Source: Prosthecobacter debontii (GTDB lineage: Bacteria > Verrucomicrobiota > Verrucomicrobiia > Verrucomicrobiales > Verrucomicrobiaceae). Taken from it: a stretch of 64,000 nt of DNA. Where the stretch lies: NCBI GenBank assembly GCA_945860295.1, contig CAMAQH010000004.1, forward strand, positions 124,001 through 188,000. Reading direction: 5' to 3'. The first letter of the stretch is position 1; each line of letters starts with the position of its first letter. Below the pieces are notes generated by a model. That model had not been told where the DNA came from and searched no databases. It saw only the letters and a list, made by a program, of their open reading frames with translations. The translations under genes were made by a program, and so were the position numbers. Below, piece by piece: positions 1-9,331 of this stretch.

Positions 1-159
1 CTGTGGAGGCAACTCAGGATGTTGTTGATACAGTGAACTCCGAGTCAGCTCACGCACTGAACGGCTCCAGCCGAGCGCGAGGCTCAATCGCCTAGCAGGC
101 GTCATCGCCTGAAGAGCACGGAGGCGCATGGTTTCGGCAATTGGAGTGGTGTCGTTCAT
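1..159 (-). CDS. hypothetical protein, N-terminal part (cut by window edge)
   Basis: An open frame starts at the ATG at 159 and runs leftward without a stop to the window edge, giving 53 residues that begin MNDTTPIAETMRLRAL. It contains an MTPARRL segment followed by a helical, arginine-rich stretch. Short conserved proteins of this look are common in this kind of genome, often beside nucleotidyltransferase genes, but I cannot name the family. It diverges from the oxidoreductase starting at 261. The start is the only ATG with an open frame to the edge; the gene end is unseen. Confidence 0.5.
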   Translation of the reverse strand, partial: MNDTTPIAETMRLRALQAMTPARRLSLALGWSRSVRELTRSSLYQQHPELPPQ

Positions 160-260
160 GTCGCCAGACTGACATGACGAGCCGGATTGGCAACTCTCGC
201 GATGCGTAAACTCCATTCTGAACAGCAAAACGATTCATCTTACCCCGTATCCCTCTCACC

Positions 261-1697
261 ATGCACACACCCACACGCCGACGCTTTTTTGAAGACTCAC
301 TCATGGCGGCTGCGGCCGTCGCTTTGCCGAAAACTATGCTGGGGGCCGATCCGGCATCCGTTTCTGCGAATGACAAGATCACGGCAGCGATCATCGGCTG
401 CGGGATTCGAGGGAAAGCGCATGCGCGGGAGCTGGCGCGACTGGCGGACTGCGATGTGGCGTATGTTTGCGATCCAGATCTCGACCGGGCGGATGAAGTA
501 GGCGCGTTGCTCGTCGAGCTGAAGCGGCCGATGCCGAAGAAGGTGCAGGACTTGCGGAAGGTGCTTGAAGACAAATCCGTCGATGTCGTTTTCATCGCCA
601 CGCCGAACCACTGGCATGCGCTGGCGGCCATCTGGGCGATGCAGGCGGGCAAGGACGTGTATGTGGAGAAACCCGTGAGCCACAACGTCGTTGAAGGCCG
701 TCGCATCGTGCAGGTGGCGCGCAAATTGGGCCGCATCGCGCAGACAGGCACGCAGAATCGCTCGCGTGGTGCTTTGGCCGAGGCGGTGAAGTTCATGCGC
801 GAGGGCAAACTGGGCGAGGTGAAGCTGGCGAAGAGCATCATTTACAGCGGACGTGGTAGCATCGGCGGCACGGCGGAGTGCTTAATGCCGCCGAAGTGCG
901 ATTACGACCTGTGGGCCGGCCCCGCGCCGATGACGAAGCTCACGCGGCCAAAGTTCCATTATGACTGGCATTGGTTCTGGGACACCGGCAGCGGCGAGAT
1001 CGGCAACAACAACGTCCACTCGCTCGACATCTGCCGCTGGGGCCTTGGCGTGACCGGTTTGGGTCGCAGCGTGATGAGTTACGGTGGTCGTCTCGGCTAC
1101 ACCGATGTGGCCGAGACACCCAACTCGCAGGTCGGCATCTTCGACTTCGGCGACAAGACCATCGTCTCCGAAACACGCGGCCTCAAAACCTCGCCGTTTC
1201 ATCCCACGATCAAATCCATGTGGTTCTTCTACGGCAGCGAAGGCATCATCGCCGACACCAGCCTCTTTGATCCGAAAGGCAACCTCGTCCGCGCCTTCGA
1301 GGGCAAATCGGAGAACCACTTCGCCAACTTCCTCCGCGCCGTGCGCAGTCGCAAACACACCGACCTCGCCGCCGACATCGAAGAAGGCCACCAAAGCACC
1401 GCGCTTTGTCACATCGCGAACATTTCGTATCGGCTCGGCCAGATGGCTTCCGTGAACGACATCTCGAAGCGCCTCAGCGACATCAAGGCCCAAGAAGACG
1501 TGCAGGATACACTGGAGCGCACGAAGCACTACCTCGCCGAAGCCGGAGTCAATCTCGACAAGACCAAACTCACCCTCGGTCAGCATCTCCGCGTCGATGG
1601 CGACAAAGAAAGCTTCCTCGACAACCCCGCCGCAAATGCGCTGCTCACCCGCGAGTATCGTGCGCCTTTTGTGGTGCCGAAGGAGAGCGAGATTTGA
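261..1697 (+). CDS. Gfo/Idh/MocA family oxidoreductase, Tat-type signal
   Basis: This is an NAD(P)-dependent sugar/cyclitol dehydrogenase-type protein of 478 residues. The N-terminus has a twin-arginine-like RRRFFEDS at about 6-13 followed by an Ala-rich hydrophobic stretch, so it is probably exported folded by Tat. The Rossmann nucleotide loop is GCGIRG at 46-51, ATPNHWH follows at 113-119, and the family EKP motif is at 136-138. The substrate cannot be read from the sequence. It lies 14 bp upstream of a DUF1501 protein gene on the same strand, a pairing typical of Planctomycetes and Verrucomicrobia secreted catabolic genes. Family assignment is firm; export is inferred. Confidence 0.9.
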   Translation: MHTPTRRRFFEDSLMAAAAVALPKTMLGADPASVSANDKITAAIIGCGIRGKAHARELARLADCDVAYVCDPDLDRADEVGALLVELKRPMPKKVQDLRKVLEDKSVDVVFIATPNHWHALAAIWAMQAGKDVYVEKPVSHNVVEGRRIVQVARKLGRIAQTGTQNRSRGALAEAVKFMREGKLGEVKLAKSIIYSGRGSIGGTAECLMPPKCDYDLWAGPAPMTKLTRPKFHYDWHWFWDTGSGEIGNNNVHSLDICRWGLGVTGLGRSVMSYGGRLGYTDVAETPNSQVGIFDFGDKTIVSETRGLKTSPFHPTIKSMWFFYGSEGIIADTSLFDPKGNLVRAFEGKSENHFANFLRAVRSRKHTDLAADIEEGHQSTALCHIANISYRLGQMASVNDISKRLSDIKAQEDVQDTLERTKHYLAEAGVNLDKTKLTLGQHLRVDGDKESFLDNPAANALLTREYRAPFVVPKESEI

Positions 1698-1711
1698 GCG
1701 TGGCAGGCCGT

Positions 1712-3052
1712 ATGAATGCGCCTATGAACTCCCTATCCAGACGCCAGATGCTGCACACCGCTTCGTGCGGGTTTGGCTATTTAGCGATGTCTGGCATGGT
1801 AGGCGCCGCGACTTTAGACGCACGACCACCACGGCTGCGAGCCAGGGCACAGCGGGTCATCTTTCTCAACATGGCTGGTGGGCCAGCACAGATGGACACC
1901 TTTGATTATAAGCCGCAGGTCGGAAAAAATCCGCACGGTGGTTCCGTGGCTGAGTTCAAGCGGCGTGGGAAAAGTGGACTCTGGGTGAGCGAGCTACTGC
2001 CAAACATCGCCCGTCATGCCGACAAGCTTTGCGTGCTGAATGCGATGACGGCTGACACAAGCATTCACGCTCAGTCGATGCTGCAACTGCACACCGGCGA
2101 CCGTCTCCGCCCCTGTCCGAGCATGGGCGCGTGGGTGGCCTATGGCCTGGGCACGGAGAATCAAAATCTGCCCGGTTTCATTAGCTTCAACACAGCCAAG
2201 CCTGCCGAATACAGTGCTGCTCAACTGCCGCCCGTGTTTGGTGGCACGCCCATCGGCGTGAATGGCGAGGACATGTCGAGAGCAACCATCAGCAATATTC
2301 AGGGCGACCATCTGCCGCTGAGTGTGAAACGCCGCCAGCTCGATCTCATCCAAGCGATGAACCATGATCATCTCAAGCTACGAGGTGATGACGCGCAGCT
2401 CGAAGGCGTGATTCAAACCATGGAACTTGGCTTCCGCATGCAGGCATCGGCTCCTGATTTGCTCGATCTCAGCAAGGAGTCCAAAGCCACGCTGGAGCGC
2501 TATCGCGTAGGAAAAAACTACGCAGCAGGCACCTGCAAAGGCAGCGACTTCGGTCGCCAATGTCTTCTCGCGCGGCGCTTCTGTGAAGCAGGCGTGCGCT
2601 TCATTGAGATCACGCATGGCAGTTGGGATCAGCACACCGATCATCGCCGTGATCTGACGGCCAACTGTGCCACCACCGACGCTCCCATCGCCGCATTGCT
2701 CGATGATCTCGATGAACGCGGTCTGCTGGAGGACACACTCGTCGTCTGGGGCGGGGAATTCGGCAGGCCCGGTCTCACTCCGGGTAAGGACAAGGATCAA
2801 ACAGGCCATCAGCATCGTGCCTTCACCTTCTGGCTTGCTGGCGGCGGCGTAAAGTCAGGTCATGTGCATGGCAGCACGAGCGAAAACGGTGAGATCCCTG
2901 TCGATGGTAATGTTCACTTCCGCGATCTGCACGCCACGATTCTCCATCTGCTCGGCCTCGATCACGAAAACCTCGCGCTCGTCAGTGGCGGTCGCCGCAT
3001 CCGTCTGACCGGCCTGCAAGGCGGCAGCATCGTGAAGAGCATTTTAGCCTGA
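1712..3052 (+). CDS. DUF1501 domain-containing secreted protein
   Basis: A 446-residue DUF1501 protein related to the sulfatase/alkaline phosphatase fold. The frame is open well upstream, but the ATG at 1712 (or 1724) puts the Tat-like SRRQML and its hydrophobic stretch at the N-terminus and avoids overlap with the preceding gene. Visible family features are the [15 protein letters not shown] opening, the [15 protein letters not shown] segment, and [11 protein letters not shown] near the C-terminal third. DUF1501 genes usually accompany DUF1549/DUF1553 cytochrome-like partners; none is present here. The role is unknown, presumably periplasmic polymer degradation. Confidence 0.87.
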   Translation: MNAPMNSLSRRQMLHTASCGFGYLAMSGMVGAATLDARPPRLRARAQRVIFLNMAGGPAQMDTFDYKPQVGKNPHGGSVAEFKRRGKSGLWVSELLPNIARHADKLCVLNAMTADTSIHAQSMLQLHTGDRLRPCPSMGAWVAYGLGTENQNLPGFISFNTAKPAEYSAAQLPPVFGGTPIGVNGEDMSRATISNIQGDHLPLSVKRRQLDLIQAMNHDHLKLRGDDAQLEGVIQTMELGFRMQASAPDLLDLSKESKATLERYRVGKNYAAGTCKGSDFGRQCLLARRFCEAGVRFIEITHGSWDQHTDHRRDLTANCATTDAPIAALLDDLDERGLLEDTLVVWGGEFGRPGLTPGKDKDQTGHQHRAFTFWLAGGGVKSGHVHGSTSENGEIPVDGNVHFRDLHATILHLLGLDHENLALVSGGRRIRLTGLQGGSIVKSILA

Positions 3053-3055
3053 AAG

Positions 3056-3128
3056 CGCACCCGGCAGGGATCGAACCTGCGACCAGAGGATTAGAAATCC
3101 ACTGCTCTATCCACTGAGCTACGGGTGC
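3056..3128 (-). tRNA. tRNA-Arg (anticodon TCT)
   Basis: The reverse strand folds as a complete 73-nt cloverleaf. The acceptor GCACCCG pairs with CGGGTGC, the D-stem GCTC with GAGC, and the T-arm GCAGG with CCTGC around TTCGATC. The anticodon loop TTTCTAA gives anticodon TCT, which reads AGA. The anticodon stem GTGGA/TCCTC has one T-T mismatch at its second pair, which may be tolerated. No CCA is encoded. It starts 4 bp after the stop of the DUF1501 gene on the other strand. Confidence 0.93.
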
Positions 3129-3220
3129 TTCGATCGAAGAGCGCTGAGGTTGGCCGAAGATGGCCCGTGGCGCAAGGCCGAGTGCGCCCCTAGCTGGATG
3201 ACGGGGAAGGCATGACTTCG

Positions 3221-4130
3221 TTAGCTCATCAGCTGCACACCGGTCCGCTGGGCTTCATTGAGACAGCAGCCGGGATCAGAGCCCCATAGACCGCCATGCT
3301 CGCCATAAGCGGCGCGGGTGCGGAAGCCACCGCCACTGATGGAGAACCAGCGGCAGCTCGCGCAGGGGCCGACCATGCGGGCCTGGCGTTCGGTCTGACT
3401 CAGGGTGCCGATGGATCGGATGTCGTGCAGGGTTTCGGCGCTGGTTTTATTCTGGCCTTCCCAGATCTCGGAGAAAGGCTGGCGCTTCACATTGCCTAGC
3501 AGGATGTCCTGCCAGAATTGATCAGGGTGTACATTGCCCTGTGTGTCGATCAATGTTCGCGATTCCGCGTCCTGGGCTGTTGGCACCACGCCGTTCCAGG
3601 ACAGGTGACGGTGCGCTTCTTCCAAGTTCGGATGATTTTCCTGCTCCATGCGCAGCAGCAAATAAGCTCCATCCGTAGGCTGGGCACCGTGAGAAGCTCG
3701 CGGTTCACGCCTTGCCGATGCCACGCTTCGACACGCGCAAGCAGCGTATCCAGCGCATACCGAGACTCTTCTGGCGTCAGCACTTGCAGACTGCTGCCGC
3801 GTCCTGCTGGCACGAGATGATAAAAGCACACGCGCTGGATTTCATTCTCCTCGATGAAGGCAGATCAGCGGCCGCCGTGCGCCCGTTCGGCACCAGAATA
3901 AAGGTGCTACACATCGCTGGTTTCAGTTCATACATCAGGCGCTTTAAGTCCTTATACTCATGTAGATTTCCACGCGTGAGTTTGGTGTTGATCTGGATGC
4001 TCATATCCGCCGCATGAGCGCGATGCACCGCCGCGATGGTCCGGCCAAACGTGTCCGCGATGCCACGAAACGCATCGCGCGTCTCGCGCACCAGATTCAG
4101 CGCAACCGTGCGCATCATGTCCGCAAGTTT
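3221..4130 (-). pseudogene. decayed radical SAM/SPASM gene (NirJ/AhbD-like 3' part)
   Basis: Three reading frames in succession carry recognisable radical SAM protein sequence. 4118 to about 3866 encodes DAFRGIADTF and INTKLTRGNLHEY. About 3866 to 3690 encodes RVCFYHLVPAGRG. 3680 to 3221 encodes GNVHPDQFWQDILLGNVKR and a SPASM-like tail with CASCRW and GLWGSDPGC. The tail resembles the heme-modifying NirJ/AhbD group. The N-terminal third, including the CxxxCxxC iron-sulfur motif, is missing, and an in-frame stop lies just upstream of 4118. The gene is therefore 5'-truncated with two frame changes. The first two frames both carry an F.LVP.GR-type motif, so a fusion of two related genes is possible. 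It adjoins the tRNA. Confidence 0.82.
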
Positions 4131-4209
4131 TTAGATGCCCCATCTTCGCCGGAATTCCCTCTTTCCTTCATGCCTGCTCTTGGCATGATCTGCTCATATT
4201 CTCCCTCTC

Positions 4210-5826
4210 ATGGTTCAGGACATCGCCGCACTCGCGCACTCTCTTAGCATATCGAACGATCATCTCTCCCTCTATGGACGGGATAAGGCTAAGATCTCTC
4301 TCAAAGCGCTCAAGGACCGGCCACAAAAAGGCAAACTGATCCTCGTCTCGGCCATCACGCCGACTCCAGCGGGTGAAGGCAAAACGACCATCTCCATCGG
4401 TCTCGCACAGGGTTTAAAAAAGATCGGCCAAAGCGTGGCACTCGCCCTGCGGCAGCCTTCCATGGGTCCCGTCTTTGGCCGCAAGGGCGGGGCGACTGGC
4501 GGCGGCAAAAGTACCGTGCAGCCAGCGGAGTCCATCAACCTCCACTTCACGGGTGATTTTCATGCCATCACCAGCGCGCACAATCTGCTTTCCGCCGTTC
4601 TGGATAACCAGCTTTTCAATCAGCAAACTCGACTGCGCCCCGACGGCCTGCTTTGGAAGCGCGTACTCGATGTGAATGACCGCGCTCTGCGCAGCATTCG
4701 CACCAGTGTCGGTAAATCGACCGAGCGAGCCTCCGGCTTCGATATCACGGCGGCTTCCGAAGTCATGGCCATCCTTTGCCTCTCCGAGTCACTCGCCGAT
4801 CTGCGGGCGCGGCTGGACCGAATTGTCACCGGTTTCACACCGGAAGGCGAGCCCGTGCTGGCCAAGGAAGGCCTTGCAACTGGTGCCCTCATGGCCCTGC
4901 TGCGTGACGCCTTGCAGCCCAATCTCGTCCAATCCATCGAAGGTGTGCCAGCCTTCCTCCATGGTGGTCCCTTTGCCAACATTGCCCATGGCTGCAACTC
5001 CGTCCTCGCCACGCGCATGGCTCTAGCCCATGCCGACTATGCCGTGACAGAAGCTGGCTTTGCCTTTGATCTCGGCGGCGAAAAATTCATGCACATCAAG
5101 TGCCGCCAGTCTGGCCTACAACCGGAGGCCATCGTCATCGTCGCCACCGTGCGCGCGCTGAAAATGCACGGCGGTGTCGCTCTGGATGCCCTAACTCATC
5201 CCGATCCCGCCGCACTTTCTCGCGGCTTAGAAAACCTCGCTGCGCATCTCGACAGCGCCGCACAGTTCGAGCGTCCGGTCATCGTGGCGATCAATCAGTT
5301 CTTCAACGACAGTGCCGAGGAGATGGCGCTCGTTCATGAGTTCTGTAAAGCTCGCGGCGTGCCCTGCGCCACCGCAAATGTCTTTGGTGATGGCGGCGCG
5401 GGAGCCACCACACTCGCCGAAACGGTGATAGCGGCTTTGCCCAAGGAATCCAAGCCCCTGCCCTTCCTCTATCAGCCAGATGACAGCGTCGAGCAGAAGC
5501 TCGCCGCCATCGCCACGCGCATTTACGGAGCCGATGGCGTGACGCTTACCGAGACTGCGCGCGCCAAGTTTGCTCTCTTCGACAAGAGCGGCTTCGGCCA
5601 CCTGCCGCTGTGCATGGCAAAGACGCAGAACTCCCTCACCGACGATGCCACCAAGCTTGGTCGTCCGCGTGGATTCAATATCACCGTGCGTGATTTCGAG
5701 ATCGCCAATGGTGCGGGCTTCCTCGTCGCCCTAACCGGCACCATGATGCGCATGCCCGCGCTGCCGAAAGTCCCCGCCGCAGAGCGCATCCAGGTCAGTG
5801 AGGATGGCGTGATCAGCGGGATTTAA
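4210..5826 (+). CDS. fhs: formate-tetrahydrofolate ligase
   Basis: Makes 10-formyl-THF from formate, THF and ATP in cytosolic one-carbon metabolism. At 538 residues it is close to the usual 555. The ATP loop PTPAGEGKTT is at about 51-60 (most family members have TPLGEGKT). Further support comes from the opening LSLYGRDKAKI, GPVFGRKGGATGGG, VTEAGFAFDLGGEKF, and the C-terminal TGTMMRMPALPK. No recognised Wood-Ljungdahl genes are nearby, so a biosynthetic folate role is most likely. It heads a same-strand series running to 11338 with gaps of 36, 46, 3, 9 and 33 bp. Confidence 0.96.
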   Translation: MVQDIAALAHSLSISNDHLSLYGRDKAKISLKALKDRPQKGKLILVSAITPTPAGEGKTTISIGLAQGLKKIGQSVALALRQPSMGPVFGRKGGATGGGKSTVQPAESINLHFTGDFHAITSAHNLLSAVLDNQLFNQQTRLRPDGLLWKRVLDVNDRALRSIRTSVGKSTERASGFDITAASEVMAILCLSESLADLRARLDRIVTGFTPEGEPVLAKEGLATGALMALLRDALQPNLVQSIEGVPAFLHGGPFANIAHGCNSVLATRMALAHADYAVTEAGFAFDLGGEKFMHIKCRQSGLQPEAIVIVATVRALKMHGGVALDALTHPDPAALSRGLENLAAHLDSAAQFERPVIVAINQFFNDSAEEMALVHEFCKARGVPCATANVFGDGGAGATTLAETVIAALPKESKPLPFLYQPDDSVEQKLAAIATRIYGADGVTLTETARAKFALFDKSGFGHLPLCMAKTQNSLTDDATKLGRPRGFNITVRDFEIANGAGFLVALTGTMMRMPALPKVPAAERIQVSEDGVISGI

Positions 5827-5862
5827 ATTTGCACCCGCACCGCTCCCGCTTAGTAGCCGCGC

Positions 5863-6789
5863 GTGCAAAAAGCCTTCGTCCTCGGCGCGGGTCTCGGTGA
5901 GCGGCTACGACCACTCACGGACCAGCTCCCCAAGCCCCTCATCCCGGTTTTCCATCAACCGCTCATCACCTATGCCTTCGATCATCTCATGGCTGCCGGG
6001 GTGAAGGAGTTCGTGGTGAACACACATCATCTGCCAGAGGCCTATGCACGAGCCTTCCCAGAGAACAGCTATCGCGGATCACCCATCACCTTTCGTCATG
6101 AAGCGCCCGTGCGACTCGAAACAGCCGGCGGCATCGCCAATGTGCGTGACCTGCTCGGTGACGCGCCTTTCATGGTTTATAACGGCGACATCCTCACCAA
6201 TCTCCCGCTTGAGCCGTTGATCCGAACGCATGAGGAAGAAGGCAATCTCGTCACGCTCGCGCTCCGCAGCAGCGGCCCGGCTCTGCACATCGGCTATGAC
6301 GATACCACCGGCCGCATCACCGACATTCGCAACAAGCTCGGCACTGGTAACGAAGGCACGCACCTCTTTACCGGCATCTATATTTGCAGCCCAGAGTTTC
6401 TAGATTGGCTCACGCCGGGAATAGTCGAGTCCGTCATCCCCATCTTCCTCAAAATGATCGAGCTGGGCGCAGGCCTCGGAGGCGTCGTGCTCGATGCAGG
6501 CCACTGGTGGGATCTCGGTAGCCGTGCAGCCTATCTTGAGGCGCATCACTCTCTTCATCAGCAGGGTGAGACATCGCACGCCATCTCCGCCAAGGCACGC
6601 ATCGGCAGCACTGCCGTTCTGCGCGGACTCAATGTCATCGGCGATGATACAGTGGTGGAAAGCGGCGCCGAGATCGAAGACTGTATCCTCTGGCCCGGAG
6701 CACGCGTCACGACTGGCGCACGCTTGAAAAGTTGCATCGTCCGCGCTGGAATCATCGCCGCCGGCAGCCACGAATCTGCCGACCTTTGA
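5863..6789 (+). CDS. sugar-1-phosphate nucleotidyltransferase, MurU-like
   Basis: A nucleotidyltransferase of 308 residues with a GTG start. The signature is GAGLGERLRPLT at about 8-19 with PKP at 23-25, followed by YNGDILTNL, which supplies the metal-binding aspartate. The C-terminal 70 residues look like a left-handed beta-helix (hexapeptide) extension, which classical MurU lacks. The kinase gene 46 bp downstream is AmgK-like, and that pairing points to MurNAc-1-phosphate uridylyltransferase activity in peptidoglycan recycling. A mannose- or glucose-1-phosphate specificity cannot be excluded from sequence. The nucleotide loop begins GAG where AAG is usual. Confidence 0.82.
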   Translation: MQKAFVLGAGLGERLRPLTDQLPKPLIPVFHQPLITYAFDHLMAAGVKEFVVNTHHLPEAYARAFPENSYRGSPITFRHEAPVRLETAGGIANVRDLLGDAPFMVYNGDILTNLPLEPLIRTHEEEGNLVTLALRSSGPALHIGYDDTTGRITDIRNKLGTGNEGTHLFTGIYICSPEFLDWLTPGIVESVIPIFLKMIELGAGLGGVVLDAGHWWDLGSRAAYLEAHHSLHQQGETSHAISAKARIGSTAVLRGLNVIGDDTVVESGAEIEDCILWPGARVTTGARLKSCIVRAGIIAAGSHESADL

Positions 6790-6835
6790 GGAAAGTCTTT
6801 CGACCTCCTGCTTTCACCTTTAGAGTGCCGACTCC

Positions 6836-7813
6836 ATGCCTCCCGAACTCGAAGCTCTGCTCATCCTCACACGCCAGCAATTCCCTGCGCTCAAAGAGGC
6901 TGCCTGTGAGGTCGAACCCATTCTCAAGGGTGGCTCCGACCGTCATTTCTACCGCTTCACTTGGGCTGCCGATGCTCACCCGCCGATGGTTCTCATGGTC
7001 TATACCATGGCGCGGCGGGACAATCCCAAGTTCGTCCCCTGCACCCATCGCCTTGCCGCGCTCGGTGTAAATGTGCCCACCATCTATGCCTTCTGCGAGC
7101 AGCGCCTCTGCGTCTGGCTCCAGGATCTCGGTCGCGACGATCTTCATGCATCTCGCGCTGAAGACTGGGCCATCCGTCGTCCGCTCTATGAAGCAACACT
7201 CCGCGAGGCAGCCAAGATCCACTCCGTGAACGTGGGAAGCCTAACAAGCGATGAAATCGCCGCCATGGAGCCCGAGTTTAACGAAGGCATGTACGAGTGG
7301 GAGCAAAACTACTTCATCGAGTATTTCGTTCGTGGCCACCTGCGTCGAAACATCGATGACCAAACGGCAGCCCGCTCCGCACTTGCTCAGCTTCGCCAGC
7401 GGCTAGCCAAGCTACCGCGCTGCCTCGTCCACCGTGACTTTCAGAGCCAAAATGTGATCATGCGTGATGGCGCCGCTTGGCTGGTGGACTACCAAGGTCT
7501 GCGCCCCGGCCTTGCCGAATATGATCTCGCCTCGCTGCTCTTTGATCCGTATGTCACCCTCAGTCGCAGCGAGCGCCACGACCTTCTTAGCTACTACGCC
7601 AACTTGCGTGGTCTGAATTTGCCGGAGCTGCGTGAGGTCTTCTACCTCTGCGCAGCGCAGCGCCTCATGCAGGCGCTCGGCGCCTATGCCAATCTCAGTC
7701 ACAATTTGGGCAAAACCTATTTCGAGCAGCACATCCCCGCTGGCGTCCTCAATCTCTCCATCGTCTGTGAAGAAGCGCCTGAGCTAGCACCGCTTCTCAC
7801 GCTCTTCATCTGA
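6836..7813 (+). CDS. AmgK-like sugar kinase (aminoglycoside phosphotransferase fold)
   Basis: A cytosolic kinase of 325 residues with the APH/choline-kinase fold. The catalytic loop is HRDFQSQN at about 198-205, the metal-binding segment is VDYQGLRPGLAEYD about 20 residues later, and ILKGGSDRHFYRF near 30 forms the nucleotide-binding sheet. AmgK proteins phosphorylate MurNAc and GlcNAc at the anomeric carbon and feed MurU. Its position directly after a nucleotidyltransferase gene fits that recycling shunt. The gene stops 3 bp before the methyltransferase gene, so co-translation is likely. Substrate assignment is from context. Confidence 0.82.
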   Translation: MPPELEALLILTRQQFPALKEAACEVEPILKGGSDRHFYRFTWAADAHPPMVLMVYTMARRDNPKFVPCTHRLAALGVNVPTIYAFCEQRLCVWLQDLGRDDLHASRAEDWAIRRPLYEATLREAAKIHSVNVGSLTSDEIAAMEPEFNEGMYEWEQNYFIEYFVRGHLRRNIDDQTAARSALAQLRQRLAKLPRCLVHRDFQSQNVIMRDGAAWLVDYQGLRPGLAEYDLASLLFDPYVTLSRSERHDLLSYYANLRGLNLPELREVFYLCAAQRLMQALGAYANLSHNLGKTYFEQHIPAGVLNLSIVCEEAPELAPLLTLFI

Positions 7814-7816
7814 GAC

Positions 7817-8824
7817 ATGCACGCCTTCCTCCCGACAGACGGCTGTGCAGCATTCCTCATCGATGAGTTGAGTCGTCAGGCCATCGAGTCACGCTCGGCG
7901 GAGCCTTTCATCCTGGCGGAACAACTGCCCTCGCCGGCCATCCTCGCCTTTGCCCGCCAGACACTGCCTGATGCGCGTGAAGTCCTCAATGCTTCCATCA
8001 ATGGTTGGGCCGATCACATCATCGAGTCCATGCTCGCCACGCTGACCGATGATGCCCCATGGCAGCTTCATCTCGGTCCCGCCTATGGCGAAGGCACTGC
8101 GGGCCAGCACCGCTGCGAACTCATCCACGCCGCTCTAACCGAGCGCCTGAAAAAGCGCCGTCGCAGCCTATTTCGAGCATGGGTTCAGAATGATGCCCCT
8201 GCGGACATCGCCCTCGTCCAGGCCGTCCTCACTGCTCCCGACAAAGGCTACGTCTCCGCTGCAACGGCCGCGACAGCCCACGACCTGCGCGCCATCCTCT
8301 CGCCCTTCATCGGTGGGGACATTCCCCATGCTGAGGACAAAGCCGCGCCCTCGCGTGCCTTTGCCAAAGTCATCGAAGCCGAGCTGCGCCTCGGGCAGCA
8401 AATCGAACGCGGCCAGACCTGTGTCGATCTCGGTGCCTCGCCCGGAAGTTGGAGCTACGTCGCCATCCAGCGCGGCGCACACGTCATCGCCATCGACCGC
8501 TCTCCGCTGCGCGACGACCTCATGCGCAATTTGCGCCTCCAGTTCGTGCAGGCAGATGCCTTCAAGTTCAAGCCTGACACACCCGTGGATTGGCTCATCT
8601 GTGATATCATCGCCGCCCCTCAGCGCAGCATCGATCTGCTTTTAGAATGGCTGCGCGAAAAGCAAATGCGCCGCTTCATCGTCACGCTCAAATTCAAAGG
8701 AGCTGACGAGTATCACCTCTTTGACCAGCTCAAGTCCGAAGCCCTTCAGATGTGCTCCGACTTCCGCCTCACCCGCCTTTGCGCCAACAAAAACGAAGTC
8801 ACCGCCTTCGGAGTTGTCGCGTAA
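7817..8824 (+). CDS. RlmM/FtsJ-like SAM-dependent RNA methyltransferase
   Basis: A 335-residue protein whose C-terminal half is an FtsJ/RrmJ-type methyltransferase. The SAM loop is VDLGASPGSWSY near 203, the acidic motif AIDRSPL follows, then CDIIAAP supplies the catalytic aspartate and VTLKFKG near 291 the lysine. The N-terminal half is less conserved and resembles the THUMP-containing front of RlmM, the 23S rRNA C2498 2'-O-methyltransferase. The arrangement favours an rRNA methyltransferase. It sits between the kinase and L,D-transpeptidase genes with gaps of 3 and 9 bp. Confidence 0.82.
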   Translation: MHAFLPTDGCAAFLIDELSRQAIESRSAEPFILAEQLPSPAILAFARQTLPDAREVLNASINGWADHIIESMLATLTDDAPWQLHLGPAYGEGTAGQHRCELIHAALTERLKKRRRSLFRAWVQNDAPADIALVQAVLTAPDKGYVSAATAATAHDLRAILSPFIGGDIPHAEDKAAPSRAFAKVIEAELRLGQQIERGQTCVDLGASPGSWSYVAIQRGAHVIAIDRSPLRDDLMRNLRLQFVQADAFKFKPDTPVDWLICDIIAAPQRSIDLLLEWLREKQMRRFIVTLKFKGADEYHLFDQLKSEALQMCSDFRLTRLCANKNEVTAFGVVA

Positions 8825-8833
8825 TCTTTGATC

Positions 8834-9298
8834 ATGTCTCACACAGCACCGCGTATCGAAGTCAGCATCGGCACTCAGCGAGTCCGTCTCTGGGATGGCA
8901 CACGCCTTATGCATGAGTGGCCCTGCTCGACATCGAAGTTCGGACTCGGCACTCAGCCCGGCAGCAACAAAACACCACTCGGTAGTTTCATCGTCCAAGA
9001 AAAGCATGGCGATGCAGCGCCCACTGGCACCATCTTCAAATCACGGCAGCCCGTCGGCCAATGCCTGCCCGGCATGGAAACCCAGAGTGATCTCGTGCTC
9101 ACCCGCATCCTCTGGCTGGCGGGCACACAGCCGCACAATGCCAACACCTTTAACCGCTACATCTACATTCACGGCACCAACGACGAAGCCCGTATCGGCC
9201 GCCCCATGAGCCACGGCTGCATTCGTTTGAAAAACGCCGCCGTCATTCAGCTCTTCGATTTGACCCCCATCGGCACGTCGGTGTGGATCAGCGAATGA
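8834..9298 (+). CDS. L,D-transpeptidase, YkuD family
   Basis: A YkuD-fold enzyme of 154 residues. The catalytic motif is intact: IYIHGTND near 112 and RPMSHGCIRLKN near 125, with the nucleophilic cysteine in SHGC. These enzymes form 3-3 peptidoglycan crosslinks or attach proteins to the wall. No signal peptide is visible at the ATG at 8834; the only earlier start is TTG at 8828, which adds two residues. It may be exported by another route or act on cytoplasmic recycling products. Its position after the MurU/AmgK-like pair suggests a shared cell-wall theme. Confidence 0.88.
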   Translation: MSHTAPRIEVSIGTQRVRLWDGTRLMHEWPCSTSKFGLGTQPGSNKTPLGSFIVQEKHGDAAPTGTIFKSRQPVGQCLPGMETQSDLVLTRILWLAGTQPHNANTFNRYIYIHGTNDEARIGRPMSHGCIRLKNAAVIQLFDLTPIGTSVWISE

Positions 9299-9331
9299 CA
9301 TTCTGCTCAGCCCCGGCATCATGCGCGACTC

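Noticed and set aside
92-841. 249-codon open frame antisense to the Gfo/Idh/MocA gene
   Set aside because: Arg/Ser-rich and without domains; the forward gene has Rossmann and EKP motifs.
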